64,000 nt of DNA from Nitrosomonadales bacterium (GCA_016199835.1 JACQFX010000056.1:62001-126000); one strand, 5' to 3'. Numbered from the stretch's first letter, positions 53,803 through 63,303 are shown. Translations and numbers: made by a program. The notes: generated from the letters alone by a model not told the origin.

Positions 53803-55665
53803 ATGATTGCTCCCGCCCCATCTGCCATGGAACAGAGGATGCGTATCCTGATCGTGGACGATACGCGCGCCAATCTGCTGCTGTTGTCTGCCATGGTGGA
53901 GAAAATGGGTTATGCGGCGACGCAGGCAGATAGCGGCGAACAGGCGCTGGAGCTGTTTGCGCAGGGCGAGCCGGACATGGTGCTGATGGATGTATTCATG
54001 CCTGGCATGGACGGGTATGAGACGGTGCAGAAAATCCGCCGCATAGCCACAAAATGGATGCCGATCATATTTGTTACTGCGGCAGGGCGCGAGGATGATC
54101 TGGTGCGCAGCATCGAAGCCGGGGGCGACGACTATTTGCCCAAGCCGCTCAACTACAAGGTATTGCAGGCGAAGATCAATGTGTTGTTCGAGCGCCTGCG
54201 ACTCTCCAGAAAGCTCGAAGAGCAGAATCGCTTGCTGCTCGATTACCATGGGCGGAACGAGGAAGAGCGGCAGACAGCCCAGGAATTCATGAACCGGCTG
54301 TTGGCGCTGGACAAGATAAATGATCCCCAGGTGCACTTTCATCTGCGAGCAGCGGAAATTTTCAGCGGCGACCTGATCGCGGTGGCGCGTACCCCGGCGA
54401 ATCATCTGTATGCCATGCTGGCCGACAGCACCGGTCACGGCCTGACGGCTGCGCTGGCGGTGATGCCGACGCTGCAATTGTTTCACACCATGGCCGCAAA
54501 GGGTTACAGCATCGGTGCGATCGCGGCCGAGGTCAACTGCAAGGTGCAGGAATATTTGCCGTCCAATCGTTTTGTCGCGGCCGTGCTGGTTGCGCTGGAT
54601 GAAGAAAATTGCCGGGTAAGCGTATGGAATGGCGGCTGCCCGCCCGTCGCTTTGTTTTGTTCGGGCGAAGCGGGTGTCCGCCAGTTCGATTCCAGACATC
54701 TGCCGATGGGCGTACTCAAGGCGGATGAGTTTGATGATGAGGTGGAGCATTGCCACTATGGCGAACAGGGATGCCAGTTGCTGCTGTGTTCGGATGGTGC
54801 AGTGGATATTGCGGATGCGGCCAGCATGGCGGACGGCATGGGGCGCTTATTGCAGGCGGCGCAAGCTGTGGACGCGCCAGCAGCGCGCCTGTCGGCCATG
54901 GTTGGCATGCTGGAGGCGCGGCTGGCAGGCAAGCCGGCGTTCGATGATATTGCGCTGATCCTGATTGATTGCCCGCAAGAGTCCGAGACTGTGCCCATCC
55001 CGGCGCAGCCGGTACACTCCGGGGCCGAGTCGCTGGGCGCCATTGCGGCACAGGAGCAAGATGAGCATCAGGCAAAAACAGAGTGGCAGTTTGCGTTAAC
55101 CCTGACTGCGCCGCAGTTGCGCCAGATTGACGCCGTGCCGCTGTTGTTGAATCTGGTGAACCAGATAGAACTCGAGGGGCGGGAGCTGTCACGCAAATTG
55201 TTCCTGATCCTGTCGGAGCTGTTCAATAACGCATTGGACCATGGTTTGCTCAGGCTGGATTCGGCGCTGAAGCATGATCCGCAGGGTATGGAGCGCTATT
55301 TTGAAGAACGTGCTGCGCGTCTGAAGCGGCTGGCGGAAGGCGAGATCAATATCAGGCTACAGAAGATTTCCACTACGCTCGGCCCCTGCCTCATAGTCGT
55401 CATCAGCGATACCGGCAAGGGTTTTGATTACCTTGCCACTCTCCAGGTTGCTGCAATGGAAACGGGCATGCGGCGTCATGGTCGGGGCATCATGCTGGTG
55501 CAGAGCCTGAGTGGAGATTTGCAGTATTCCAATAATGGCGCACAGGCCCAGGTCTGCATCCCGTTGCATGACACCGGGCTGTGCGCTCCTCCCGGATCTG
55601 ATGGTGGATGCAAGATAGCGCGAGCGAGTGTGGCTGAGTGCGCGTCAGCGGGTGGAGGAGCATGA
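53803..55665 (+). CDS. HsbR-like receiver-PP2C phosphatase-HATPase fusion
   Basis: A 620-residue protein with three domains. The receiver spans about 10-130 (LIVDDTRAN, phospho-acceptor Asp in VLMDVFMPGMDG). The SpoIIE-type PP2C phosphatase spans about 165-390 (LADSTGHGLTAALAVMP with metal-binding Asp; LLCSDGAVD; FDDIALILID). The RsbW-like HATPase domain spans about 420-600 (LSELFNNALDHG; ISDTGKGFD; GRGIMLVQSLSG). It combines the phosphatase and kinase of a STAS switch. It overlaps or nearly abuts the STAS gene upstream and a second PP2C gene downstream. Confidence 0.9.
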   Translation: MIAPAPSAMEQRMRILIVDDTRANLLLLSAMVEKMGYAATQADSGEQALELFAQGEPDMVLMDVFMPGMDGYETVQKIRRIATKWMPIIFVTAAGREDDLVRSIEAGGDDYLPKPLNYKVLQAKINVLFERLRLSRKLEEQNRLLLDYHGRNEEERQTAQEFMNRLLALDKINDPQVHFHLRAAEIFSGDLIAVARTPANHLYAMLADSTGHGLTAALAVMPTLQLFHTMAAKGYSIGAIAAEVNCKVQEYLPSNRFVAAVLVALDEENCRVSVWNGGCPPVALFCSGEAGVRQFDSRHLPMGVLKADEFDDEVEHCHYGEQGCQLLLCSDGAVDIADAASMADGMGRLLQAAQAVDAPAARLSAMVGMLEARLAGKPAFDDIALILIDCPQESETVPIPAQPVHSGAESLGAIAAQEQDEHQAKTEWQFALTLTAPQLRQIDAVPLLLNLVNQIELEGRELSRKLFLILSELFNNALDHGLLRLDSALKHDPQGMERYFEERAARLKRLAEGEINIRLQKISTTLGPCLIVVISDTGKGFDYLATLQVAAMETGMRRHGRGIMLVQSLSGDLQYSNNGAQAQVCIPLHDTGLCAPPGSDGGCKIARASVAECASAGGGA

Positions 55666-55687
55666 GGCTCATCAAGCGGAGTCGGTC

Positions 55688-56725
55688 GTGGGAATAAAAC
55701 CTTCGCCAGTCAGGATGCTGCTCGTCTTGATGGGGGTGGTGTTTGCCATAGAATGGCTGGTCATGACTGTGTTCCAGCGGATTCCCCACATATCACCCTG
55801 GCTGGAAAATTTTCTCGATGCTTCAGTGCTGGTCGTGCTGCTTTTCCCGACACTCTATTTTTCTGTGTTCCGGCCACTGGCGCAGTTGGTTGAGCAGCAC
55901 AGGGAAATGGAGGCCGAGCTGCTCGGGCATCGCAGTCACCTGGAAGAGATGGTCGCACAGCGAACCGAGCAGATTAACGGCTATCTGGAACAGCACGAGC
56001 AAGAAGACGTGCTGGCCGCCTATGTGATGGGGCGTTACCTCAATGCGAGCCACGATGATCCTAGAGTTGGGTATTCGATACTGTCGGCGTCGCATCATTT
56101 CAGCGGCGATGCGATTTCCGTAGCCAGGACGCCGGAAGGCGGGTTGAACGTAATGATGCTGGATGCCACGGGTCATGGCTTGTCTGCGGCCATCAATTTG
56201 CTGCCTGCGATACAGGCATTTTATTCGATGTCGAGAAAGGGGCTGCCGCTGGAAATGCTGGTTCCCGAGATAAACGACAAGACTCGCGAACTGTCGTCGC
56301 CCGGCCGCTTCCTGGCAGCTACTTTTCTCCATATCGACCCGGCAGCCTCACGGCTTACAGGTTGGGTGGGCGGTACACCCAAGGTGTATGTGCAGGGGCC
56401 GGAAGGGATACAGTCTTTCAAGTCGGGCAATCTGGCGCTGGGCATCCTTCCTTCCAGAGAATTGCATTTTGAATTTTTCAGTGCTCCCTGGAACAGTCTG
56501 TCCATGCTGGTGACTTGCTCGGATGGTGTGCTCGAATCCCAGGGAAAAGACGGCCGGGATCTGGGCGAGAACTGGGTTTATGGCGCCATCCAGCGATATG
56601 GCAACGCGCTGGATAAAGCGCTTTTTGAGAAAATCTGGGAAGAGAGTCTGGACGGGAACAAGCCGCATGACGATGCGACCATACTGATCATCAATCAGGC
56701 GATGGCTCCGATGCCGGGGCTTTAG
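55688..56725 (+). CDS. Membrane-associated PP2C (SpoIIE-type) phosphatase
   Basis: A 345-residue protein with two N-terminal membrane helices (about 8-30 and 48-70), a coiled-coil linker (EMEAELLGHRSHLEEMVAQR near residue 78) and a SpoIIE-like phosphatase domain (about 120-340). The phosphatase shows LDATGHGLSAAINLLP near residue 157, TCSDGVLESQ near residue 276 and PHDDATILII near residue 328. I chose GTG 55688 (GGAG seven bases upstream); an in-frame GTG at 55628 overlapping the upstream gene is possible. It probably dephosphorylates the same STAS protein, giving a second input. Confidence 0.8.
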   Translation: MGIKPSPVRMLLVLMGVVFAIEWLVMTVFQRIPHISPWLENFLDASVLVVLLFPTLYFSVFRPLAQLVEQHREMEAELLGHRSHLEEMVAQRTEQINGYLEQHEQEDVLAAYVMGRYLNASHDDPRVGYSILSASHHFSGDAISVARTPEGGLNVMMLDATGHGLSAAINLLPAIQAFYSMSRKGLPLEMLVPEINDKTRELSSPGRFLAATFLHIDPAASRLTGWVGGTPKVYVQGPEGIQSFKSGNLALGILPSRELHFEFFSAPWNSLSMLVTCSDGVLESQGKDGRDLGENWVYGAIQRYGNALDKALFEKIWEESLDGNKPHDDATILIINQAMAPMPGL

Positions 56726-56785
56726 TCTTCTGCCTGCTGTAAAACTCCAAAATGAAATAGACAGGAAACCATAGCCTGTTCGCGG

Positions 56786-56812
56786 CATCGATTTTTCTTT
56801 TGATGCCGATAA
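56786..56812 (+). promoter_or_regulatory. Possible FliA-type promoter before flhB
   Basis: A perfect GCCGATAA (56805-56812) lies 11 bases after CATCGATT (only 4 of 8 to TAAAGTTT). The -10 overlaps a 7-bp inverted repeat CGGCATC/GATGCCG (56783-56789 and 56802-56808). The promoter call is weak because of the poor -35. Confidence 0.35.
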
Positions 56813-56836
56813 TCACCATAACTAGAGGTAAAGGTT

Positions 56837-57988
56837 ATGGCCGAAGACAGTGATCTGGAACGAACGGAACAACCCTCACAGCGGCGAATAGATCAGGCGC
56901 GCGAAGAGGGGCAGGTCGCGCGTTCGCGCGAATTGTCCACGTTCGCCGTGATGATGGCGGGCGGAGCGGGAATATGGTTGATGGGTTCCTCGCTGTCCGG
57001 GCAATTGATCAGGTTGCTGCATGACGGGCTCACCGTGGATCGCGAACTTGCCTTTCATTCCGATCTGCTGCTGCTGCGTTTGTACACACTGTCGGCGGAT
57101 ACGCTGCTGGTCTTCCTGCCGCTGCTGCTGCTGCTGTTGCTTACGGCCGCATTCTCTCCCTTGCTGCTTAATGGCTGGCTGTTCACCCTGAAACCGCTGC
57201 AACCGAATTTCACGAAACTCAATCCGATCGAGGGTATCTCCCGCATGTTCTCCGTCAATAGTCTGGCCGAGCTGGGCAAGGCCATCGGCAAATCGGTGAT
57301 CGTGGGCGGCATCGGAGCGTGGGCGATTTGGCACAACAAGGATGCGGTGATGGAATTGATCGCACAACCTGCGGTTGTCTCCGTCCCGCACCTGGGCTAT
57401 CTGATGTGGATGAGCTTTGCTGCCATCATGGGCGGCATGCTGCTGATCGTGGCGGTGGATGTGCCGCTCCAGTTGTGGGAACACAACAAGAAGCTGAAGA
57501 TGACCAAGGAGGAAGTGCGCCAGGAAGCCAAGGAAACCGAGGGCGATCCGCAGGTCAAGGGACGTATCCGCAGCATGCAGCGCGAAATGGCGCGCCGCCG
57601 CATGATGGCCGAGATTCCGACCGCCGACGTGGTGGTGACCAACCCGACGCACTACTCAGTGGCTTTACGTTACGCCGATGGCAGCATGAAGGCGCCCATC
57701 GTGGTAGCCAAGGGCTCGCATCATCTGGCGGCGAAGATCAAGGAAATCGCCATTGCCAACAATGTGCCGATACTCGAAGCGCCGCCACTGGCGCGTGCCT
57801 TGCACAAATATACCGAGCTGGGCGAGACCATACCCGAAGCGCTGTACATGGCCGTGGCGGAAGTGCTGTCTTACGTTTATCAATTGCGTCGTTACAACAA
57901 GGTGGGCGGTGCCCGGCCGGAAGAGCCGCACGAATTGCCGGTGCCGCCGCAGCTTGACCCGGCTAACGAGGAAGCCCGGCCGGCGTAG
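56837..57988 (+). CDS. flhB: Flagellar export switch protein FlhB
   Basis: A 383-residue type III export protein of the flagellum. It has an N-terminal basic segment (ERTEQPSQRRIDQAREEGQV), four hydrophobic helices (about 30-210) and a cytoplasmic domain with the autocleavage motif NPTH near residue 270 (VVVTNPTHYSVALRY). Cleavage switches export from hook to filament substrates. Its stop codon TAG is part of a GTAG head of a palindromic repeat. Confidence 0.95.
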   Translation: MAEDSDLERTEQPSQRRIDQAREEGQVARSRELSTFAVMMAGGAGIWLMGSSLSGQLIRLLHDGLTVDRELAFHSDLLLLRLYTLSADTLLVFLPLLLLLLLTAAFSPLLLNGWLFTLKPLQPNFTKLNPIEGISRMFSVNSLAELGKAIGKSVIVGGIGAWAIWHNKDAVMELIAQPAVVSVPHLGYLMWMSFAAIMGGMLLIVAVDVPLQLWEHNKKLKMTKEEVRQEAKETEGDPQVKGRIRSMQREMARRRMMAEIPTADVVVTNPTHYSVALRYADGSMKAPIVVAKGSHHLAAKIKEIAIANNVPILEAPPLARALHKYTELGETIPEALYMAVAEVLSYVYQLRRYNKVGGARPEEPHELPVPPQLDPANEEARPA

Positions 57989-58061
57989 GTGCGGACTACC
58001 TCAAAGAAGTTCCTGTCCCCGGAGGGTATTCGCACGTGGCTCCATGGACGCCGTGCGAATA
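57985..58061. repeat. GTAG-headed repeat and 10-bp hairpin in flhB-flhA gap
   Basis: GTAGGTGCGGACTACC begins at 57985, where its TAG is the flhB stop codon. Downstream, TATTCGCACG (58027-58036) and CGTGCGAATA (58052-58061) form an exact 10-bp inverted repeat. The remaining flhB-flhA gap to 58244 shows no other gene. Confidence 0.65.
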
Positions 58062-58244
58062 AATGCGCACTTGGAGCGGGTGACCCCCCGGTTTTTCTGC
58101 AAGTTGCGCGCTGCGGACTACCATCTGAAAAGCCGCAAAAAAAACCTCCTATTCCCACGATGCCCATTGCCACCTGGCTCGGATAATGTCCCTGTATGAA
58201 ATTGGGTCAGCATGGCCACCGCAATCTGCGAAAGAGAACGCATC

Positions 58245-60332
58245 ATGAACCTGCTACAAAGTATACAAAATCTGATCAAGCGCGCCGGGCTGCGCACCCT
58301 GGCCGGGCCAGTGTTGATCGTGTTAATCCTGGCGATGATGGTGTTGCCGCTGCCGCCTTTCCTGCTCGATATTCTGTTCACCTTCAATATCGCAATCGCG
58401 GTGATGGTGTTGCTGGTGAGCATGAACACCACAAAAGCTCTGGACTTTGCGGTGTTTCCTACCGTGTTGCTGGTCACCACGCTGCTGCGTCTGTCGCTTA
58501 ATGTCGCGTCTACTCGCGTGGTGCTGCTGGAAGGACATACCGGTCCGGCTGCTGCGGGTAAGGTGATCGAGGCATTCGGCCACTTTCTGGTGGGCGGCAA
58601 TTATGCAGTCGGTATCGTGGTGTTTGCCATTCTGGTGGTAATCAACTTTGTGGTCATCACCAAGGGTGCGGGGCGCATTGCCGAGGTGGGCGCACGCTTC
58701 ACTCTGGATGCGATGCCTGGCAAGCAGATGGCGATTGATGCCGACCTCAATGCGGGCTTGATCGGTGAGGACGAGGCGCGTCGTCGCCGTTCCGAGGTCG
58801 CCCAGGAAGCCGATTTCTTCGGGTCGATGGATGGTGCATCCAAGTTTGTGCGCGGCGATGCGGTGGCGGGTATCGTGATCATGTTGATCAACGTGGTCGG
58901 TGGCTTGATAGTGGGCGTGCTGCAACACAATCTGAGCCTGTCTACGGCGGCGCAGAACTATACCCTGCTAGCTATCGGTGACGGGCTGGTGGCGCAGATC
59001 CCGGCCCTGGTTATTTCCACGGCCGCTGGTATGGTGGTGAGCCGTGTGTCCACGGATGAGAATATCGGGCAGCAACTCATGGGCCAGTTGTTCAGCCAGC
59101 CTCAAGTACTGGTGCTGACGGGCGGCATTCTTGCCATGATGGGATTGATTCCCGGTATGCCGCATTTCGCTTTCCTGTTGCTGGCAAGCGCATTAGGTGG
59201 GCTGGCATATTATCTTGTGCAACGTGGCAAGAAAGCAACGGAGCAGGCCGCCGTAGAAACCATCGCGGCGCCAGTTGCAACGGAAGCGCCGGAAGCCAGT
59301 TGGGAAGATGTGGCACAGGTGGACGTACTGGGTCTGGAGGTTGGTTATCGCTTGATCACACTGGTGGACAAGGCGCAGGACGGCGACCTGCTGCGCCGTA
59401 TCAAGGGTATCCGCAAGAAATTCACGCAGGACATCGGTTTTCTGCCGCCTCCCATCCACATCCGCGATAATCTGGATCTGCGCCCCAACGCTTACCGTAT
59501 CACTCTGAAGGGTGCGGAGATAGGTGCGGGCGAGGCTTATCCCAACATGCATCTGGCGATCAACCCCGGCAATGCGGGTGGCGAGTTGCCCGGCACGCCG
59601 ACCACCGATCCGGCATTCGGTTTGCCTGCGGTCTGGATAGACAACGCCATGCGCGAGCAGGCGCAGGCCATGGGCTACACCGTGGTGGATGCCAGCACAG
59701 TGGTTGCCACGCATCTGAGCCACTTGATCCACACCCATGCTGCCGAATTGCTGGGGCGGCAGGAGTTGCAGCAGTTGCTGGATCATCTGGCCAAGCTCGC
59801 CCCGAAACTCACGGAGGATCTGATACCCAAGCTGTTGCCATTGTCTACGGTGCAGAAGGTGATGCAGAACCTGCTGGATGAGGGGATGCACATTCGCGAT
59901 ATGCGCACCATACTGGAAACGCTGGCTGAATATGCCGGGCAGACGCAGGATCCCTATCAGCTTACTGCGCTGGTGCGCGTGGCGCTGGGCCCGGCCATCG
60001 TCCAGCAATTCTATCCGTCGGCGCAGGAATTGCAGGTCATCGGCATGGACAAGGAACTGGAATATGTGCTGATGCAGGCGTTGCAGGCCGGCGGCAGCAA
60101 CCAGGCCATTGAGCCCGGATTGGCCGATACCTTGCTGCGCGAAGCGCGCAATGCGGCACAGGCGCAGGAACAGTTGGGGTTGCCCACAGTATTGCTGGTG
60201 CCTGGCCAGTTGCGCGACCTGCTGGCGCGTTTCCTGAAGCGCGCATTGCCGCAACTCAAGGTTATCTCGCATGACGAAGTGCCCGGATTCAAGGCCGTGC
60301 GTGTGACCTCCATGGTGGGCGGACGCGCATAG
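58245..60332 (+). CDS. flhA: Flagellar export gate protein FlhA
   Basis: A 695-residue export gate of the flagellar type III system. It has eight hydrophobic helices in its first 320 residues, including LLRLSLNVASTRVVLLEGHT near residue 87 (seen as RLSLNVASTRVVLLEG). The cytoplasmic loop and domain carry the FHIPEP-type signature region (GARFTLDAMPGKQMAIDADL near residue 145, seen as FTLDAMPGKQMAIDADLN). A large C-terminal cytoplasmic domain follows. I prefer ATG 58245 (MNLLQSIQNL) over 58212; both have modest SD sequences. Confidence 0.94.
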   Translation: MNLLQSIQNLIKRAGLRTLAGPVLIVLILAMMVLPLPPFLLDILFTFNIAIAVMVLLVSMNTTKALDFAVFPTVLLVTTLLRLSLNVASTRVVLLEGHTGPAAAGKVIEAFGHFLVGGNYAVGIVVFAILVVINFVVITKGAGRIAEVGARFTLDAMPGKQMAIDADLNAGLIGEDEARRRRSEVAQEADFFGSMDGASKFVRGDAVAGIVIMLINVVGGLIVGVLQHNLSLSTAAQNYTLLAIGDGLVAQIPALVISTAAGMVVSRVSTDENIGQQLMGQLFSQPQVLVLTGGILAMMGLIPGMPHFAFLLLASALGGLAYYLVQRGKKATEQAAVETIAAPVATEAPEASWEDVAQVDVLGLEVGYRLITLVDKAQDGDLLRRIKGIRKKFTQDIGFLPPPIHIRDNLDLRPNAYRITLKGAEIGAGEAYPNMHLAINPGNAGGELPGTPTTDPAFGLPAVWIDNAMREQAQAMGYTVVDASTVVATHLSHLIHTHAAELLGRQELQQLLDHLAKLAPKLTEDLIPKLLPLSTVQKVMQNLLDEGMHIRDMRTILETLAEYAGQTQDPYQLTALVRVALGPAIVQQFYPSAQELQVIGMDKELEYVLMQALQAGGSNQAIEPGLADTLLREARNAAQAQEQLGLPTVLLVPGQLRDLLARFLKRALPQLKVISHDEVPGFKAVRVTSMVGGRA

Positions 60333-60462
60333 GAATGTGCTTTGAGTTGAATAGCGTGATAAAGCCCCTTTTATTCGTGCGAACGGAGGGACTGCAAATG
60401 TCGATAATGTTAATCACGGATAAAGTAAATCGTGCCGGATGATTCGATGTTGGGAGGAAAGC

Positions 60463-61695
60463 ATGAACGCAAGGAAATTTGTCGCAGCGACATCGCGTGA
60501 GGCCTTGCGCCTGGTGCGCGACGAGCTGGGTGCGGACGCAGTCGTCCTGTCTAACCGCAAGGTGGATGAGGGCGTCGAGATCATGGCCGTATCGGGTGCC
60601 GAGTTTGCCGGGCTGACGCAGGAACGCAAGGCGGAGCCGGCGCACAGGGCGCCAGTCCAGGCGCAGCCGGTTGTGACCATGCCCGCACCTGTCGCGGCCG
60701 CGCCGGAAATGCATTCAGCCATCATATTGGAACAGCAGGGCATACTCAGTGAAATAAAATCCATGCGCGATATGGTGCAGGAACAGCTGGCCTGCCTGTC
60801 GTGGTCGGATATGCAGCAGCGCGACCCGCAACGTGCGCGCATGTTGCGCGACCTGCTCAATGCCGGGTTCAGCCCGGCATTGTCGCGCCAGTTGCTCGAT
60901 AAAATGCCAGCAGATACGGAGGCTTCCTGGCTGCGCCAGGTGCTGGGGTTGAATCTGCGCGTGGCCACGCAGGAAGAAGATGTGGTGGTGCGCGGCGGCG
61001 TGCTTGCGTTGATCGGTCCCACTGGTGTGGGCAAAACCACCACCACGGCCAAGCTGGCGGCGCGTGCCGTGGTGCGCTACGGCGCCGACAAAGTGGCGCT
61101 GATTACCACGGACAGTTACCGTATCGGTGCGCATGAGCAGTTGCGTATCTACGGCAAGATACTCGGTGTCGAGGTGCATGCGGTGCGCGATACGGAGGAC
61201 TTGCGCCTTACCCTGTCGGCGTTGAAGAAAAAGCATCTGGTGCTGATAGACACCATAGGAATGGGCCAACGCGACAAGCGCGTGGCCGGGCAAACCGAGA
61301 TGTTCGACGCCTGTGGTGTACAGCGCCTGCTGCTGCTGAATGCCACCAGTGGCGGCGATACGCTGGATGATGTGGTGCGCATGTACCACGGCACCGGTGT
61401 CGTCGGTTGCATTCCGACCAAACTGGACGAGGCCGTGTCTCTGGGTACGGTGCTGGATGTGGTGGTACGCCATAAACTGACCTTGCACTACATCACCAAC
61501 GGCCAGCGCGTGCCCGAAGATCTGCATGAGGTTAATCTGGAATACCTGTTGCACCGCGCATTGAAACCGGCTGCCAGGGCCGCGACGTTTACTTTGAATG
61601 AACTGGAGTTCCCGATGCTGATGGCGGGCGTGGGTTCGGCATCGGCAAGAAATTTGAATACCTCCCCAGCGAACGGGGTGCAATATGCTGCTTGA
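60463..61695 (+). CDS. flhF: Flagellar SRP-like GTPase FlhF
   Basis: A 410-residue SRP-family GTPase that sets flagellar position. It has an N-terminal basic region (RKFVAATSREALRLVRDELG) and the G1 motif GPTGVGKTTTTAKLAARA near residue 188. Further motifs are TTDSYRIGAHEQL near residue 214, DTIGMGQRD near residue 265 and TKLDE near residue 317. ATG 60463 follows GGGAGGAAAGC. It overlaps flhG by 11 bases. FlhF and FlhG together usually set polar number and place of flagella. Confidence 0.95.
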   Translation: MNARKFVAATSREALRLVRDELGADAVVLSNRKVDEGVEIMAVSGAEFAGLTQERKAEPAHRAPVQAQPVVTMPAPVAAAPEMHSAIILEQQGILSEIKSMRDMVQEQLACLSWSDMQQRDPQRARMLRDLLNAGFSPALSRQLLDKMPADTEASWLRQVLGLNLRVATQEEDVVVRGGVLALIGPTGVGKTTTTAKLAARAVVRYGADKVALITTDSYRIGAHEQLRIYGKILGVEVHAVRDTEDLRLTLSALKKKHLVLIDTIGMGQRDKRVAGQTEMFDACGVQRLLLLNATSGGDTLDDVVRMYHGTGVVGCIPTKLDEAVSLGTVLDVVVRHKLTLHYITNGQRVPEDLHEVNLEYLLHRALKPAARAATFTLNELEFPMLMAGVGSASARNLNTSPANGVQYAA

Positions 61696-62578
61696 TGAGC
61701 GCATGATGGATCAGGCGGAAGGTTTGCGTCGCATGTTGATGCGTGCTTCCACGCGCGTGATCACGGTGGCTGCGGCGCAGGCCGGACTGGGTTCGACCAG
61801 CGTGGTGGTAAATCTGGCATCGGCGCTGGCGCGTAGCGGCAAGGACGTTCTGGTGCTGGACGAGCATCTGTCGCACGACAATGTCGGCAACGCGCTGGCG
61901 CTCAAGCCACGCTATGACTTGTTGCATGCCGTGCGCGGCGAGAAGACCTTGCGTGAGATTATGTTGTGTTCAGCGCATGGCATGCGTGTGCTGTCGATGG
62001 CTCATGCCATGCGGTCTTTGCCGCAATTGGCGGCAGTGGAGCGCGAACGTTTGCAGGAATTTCTGGCTGAAGCTGCGCGCGATGCGGATATCGTGCTGGT
62101 GGATGCAGCGGCAGCCGGGCAGCATGGCATTTCCGCCAGCCTGGCGACAGATCAACCGCTGTTGCTGGTGCTGAATGCCACAGCTTCCGCGATCACTGAA
62201 AGCTATGCCTTGATCAAGCGCATGGCCTTGCAGGATGGGCGGCAGAATTTCGAGATCGTGGTCAACAAGGCACGGGATGCGCGGGAGGCGCGAGTCATAT
62301 TTGGCAACATGGCTGCGGTGGCGCGCCGTCATTTGCGTGTGCGCGTGGATTATCTGGGTTATATTCCGATTGATGAAAAGCTCAAACGTGCGACACAATT
62401 ATGCCGTACCGTGATTGAGGCATTCCCGACTGCCCCCTCTGCACTGGCATTCGGGGAATTGGGTAGCAACCTGATGTTGCTGCCCGCAATCGGGAGCGAG
62501 GAAGCAGGCGGCCTGCCTGATGTGATACGACGTTTGATGCGGCGGGCGCGCGCACCGGTTATGGTGCAGACGATATAA
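61685..62578 (+). CDS. flhG: FlhG/FleN-type MinD-like ATPase
   Basis: A 297-residue ParA/MinD-family protein that limits flagellar number with FlhF. It has an N-terminal DQAEGLRRMLMRA helix, typical of FlhG (FliA/FlhF-activating segment). A Walker A region follows, reading AAAQAGLGSTSVVVNLASAL near residue 33. The usual signature Lys residues (KGGVGKT) are replaced, so ATP hydrolysis may differ. I recall similar weakened P-loops in other betaproteobacterial FlhG. VLVDAAAAGQ near residue 139 fits the Walker B strand. It overlaps flhF and is followed by fliA. Confidence 0.9.
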   Translation: MLLDERMMDQAEGLRRMLMRASTRVITVAAAQAGLGSTSVVVNLASALARSGKDVLVLDEHLSHDNVGNALALKPRYDLLHAVRGEKTLREIMLCSAHGMRVLSMAHAMRSLPQLAAVERERLQEFLAEAARDADIVLVDAAAAGQHGISASLATDQPLLLVLNATASAITESYALIKRMALQDGRQNFEIVVNKARDAREARVIFGNMAAVARRHLRVRVDYLGYIPIDEKLKRATQLCRTVIEAFPTAPSALAFGELGSNLMLLPAIGSEEAGGLPDVIRRLMRRARAPVMVQTI

Positions 62579-62580
62579 TC

Positions 62581-63300
62581 ATGAACATTATGTACACGCC
62601 AAGCGGATTAAGCGACAAGGAACAGTGCCTCAAGGAGTATGCGCCGCTGGTCAAGCGTATCGCGCACCATCTGATGGCACGGCTGCCCAGCAGCGTGGCG
62701 GTGGATGACATCATCCAGGCGGGCATGATGGGTCTGCTGGAAGCTGCCGGGCGGTATGACGAGTTGCGCGGTGCTCAATTCGAGACCTATGCCGCACAGC
62801 GTATACGCGGCTCGATGCTGGATGAGTTGCGCCAGGCCGACTGGATGCCGCGCAGTCTGCGCCGCGACATGCGCCGTATCGAGGCTGCGATGAGCAAGTT
62901 GCAGCAGCATCTTGGTCGACTGCCGAATGAAACGGAGATCGCCAGAGAGTTGGACATGCCGCTGACTGAATACCAGCAGATGCTGTTCGAGTCGCGCGGT
63001 GCGCAATTGGTTTATTACGAGGATTTTCATGAAGAGGGCGACGAGGATTTTTTCGACCGTTTTGAATTCGACAGTGATTCCGATCCGCTGGCAATGCTGC
63101 AAGACGAGGGTTTCCGCAATGCCCTGATCAAGGCGATAGACAATCTACCGGAGCGTGAACGCATGTTGATGGGCATGCATTACGAGCAGGAAATGAATTT
63201 GCGAGAGATCGGTGAGGTGATGGGAGTTAGCGAGTCGCGCGTATGTCAGTTGCATAGCCAGGCAGTGGCGCGCCTGCGTGTTTTGCTGAAAGGGCACTAA
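62581..63300 (+). CDS. fliA: Flagellar sigma factor FliA (sigma-28)
   Basis: A 239-residue sigma-28 directing late flagellar and chemotaxis genes. It shows region 2 (LVKRIAHHLMARLPSSVAVDD; AGMMGLLEAAGRYD; FETYAAQRIRGSMLDELR), a short region 3 and region 4 (RERMLMGMHYEQEMNLREIG; VSESRVCQLHSQAV). It lies two bases after flhG. Its consensus (TAAAGTTT-N11-GCCGATAA) appears upstream of flhDC and of the CXXCH receptor. Confidence 0.96.
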   Translation: MNIMYTPSGLSDKEQCLKEYAPLVKRIAHHLMARLPSSVAVDDIIQAGMMGLLEAAGRYDELRGAQFETYAAQRIRGSMLDELRQADWMPRSLRRDMRRIEAAMSKLQQHLGRLPNETEIARELDMPLTEYQQMLFESRGAQLVYYEDFHEEGDEDFFDRFEFDSDSDPLAMLQDEGFRNALIKAIDNLPERERMLMGMHYEQEMNLREIGEVMGVSESRVCQLHSQAVARLRVLLKGH

Positions 63301-63303
63301 CTA

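Noticed and set aside
60333-60462. FliA promoter before flhF (TAAAGCCC and TAAAGTAA strings)
   Set aside because: Neither string has a GCCGATAA-like -10 at an 11-base distance; the best match has only 3 of 8 bases.
61685-61900. Degenerate Walker A in FlhG as a sign of a dead enzyme
   Set aside because: I recall that FlhG proteins of betaproteobacteria often lack the canonical KGGVGKT lysines, so it is described as a family variant rather than a finding.
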